Assembly (NCBI GenBank): GCA_017963875.1
Contig: JAGCTA010000469.1
Location: 1-6,408, forward strand
Source: Victivallales bacterium
Lineage (GTDB): Bacteria; Verrucomicrobiota; Lentisphaeria; Oligosphaerales; Oligosphaeraceae
Length of the DNA: 6,408 nucleotides
Direction of reading: 5' to 3'
The notes beneath the pieces are model-generated. The model saw only the letters and a list, made by a program, of their open reading frames with translations. It did no database searches and was not told where the DNA came from. The position numbers and the translations under genes are program-made. Positions 6,290-6,408 of this stretch are shown here, piece after piece. The stretch's first letter is position 1; each line of letters begins with the position of its first letter.

Positions 6290-6408
6290 TCACTTCCGAA
6301 TGGCACGTGCAAATTCGTCGATGCGCTTTAGAAACTCATCGGCCTTGGGTTTGGCGCGCCAGGTGTGGTCTTCGGCGAGTTCAAGCAAAAAACTGTTTTC
6401 GTACAAAC
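6290..6408 (-). CDS. C-terminal fragment of an unidentified protein
   Basis: Read on the minus strand, the frame is open from the window edge to the TGA at 6290-6292, giving the last 38 residues of a protein that begins beyond the window. The tail is charged and probably helical, with segments L-L-E-L-A-E-D-H-T-W-R-A-K-P-K and E-F-L-K-R-I-D-E-F-A-R-A-I-R-K. The even spread of Glu/Lys/Arg with spaced hydrophobics looks like an amphipathic C-terminal helix, which supports real coding. I do not recognise the family and assign no function. The gene converges on the glycosidase-like gene. Confidence 0.55.
   Translation of the reverse strand, partial: LYENSFLLELAEDHTWRAKPKADEFLKRIDEFARAIRK

Overview
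The window holds two complete genes, two gene fragments and one structured gap. It reads as an ordinary bacterial chromosome. Base composition is near balanced, Shine-Dalgarno sites are strong, and no rRNA, tRNA, CRISPR array, transposase or phage gene is seen. The taxon cannot be fixed from sequence alone. A large secreted multi-domain glycosidase-like protein with an odd N-terminal leader, beside an isolated efflux pump, would suit a carbohydrate-degrading member of the PVC group (Lentisphaerota or Verrucomicrobiota). This is inference only.

Positions 1-2971 hold two overlapping plus-strand genes for half-size ABC exporters. The first lacks its 5' end, cut by the window edge. The second starts inside the last codons of the first and has a consensus ribosome binding site. 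Their nucleotide-binding domains carry complementary defects: the first has Asp for the Walker B Glu and Gln for the switch His, and the second has a degenerate signature motif. This is the hallmark of a heterodimeric exporter with one degenerate and one working ATP site, as in TM287/288, LmrCD and BmrCD.

Positions 2972-3183 are a 212-base gap. It contains a possible 27-codon leader ORF ending in a small hairpin, then a perfect 8-base inverted repeat, then the ribosome binding site of the next gene. It looks like the control region of that gene.

Positions 3184-6252 encode a secreted protein of about 1022 residues. It has an unusual leader with a hydrophobic export segment, two tandem carbohydrate-binding-like beta-sandwich modules, a linker beta domain, a TIM-barrel region that looks like a clan GH-A-type glycosidase, an accessory beta domain and a C-terminal jelly roll. 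A minus-strand gene, of which only the last 38 codons are present, converges on it from the right edge. The exporter pair and the glycosidase-like gene share a strand but are probably separate transcription units; nothing in the sequence links their functions. I saw no clear new multi-gene system. The leader region and the unassigned enzyme family are the best candidates for novelty.
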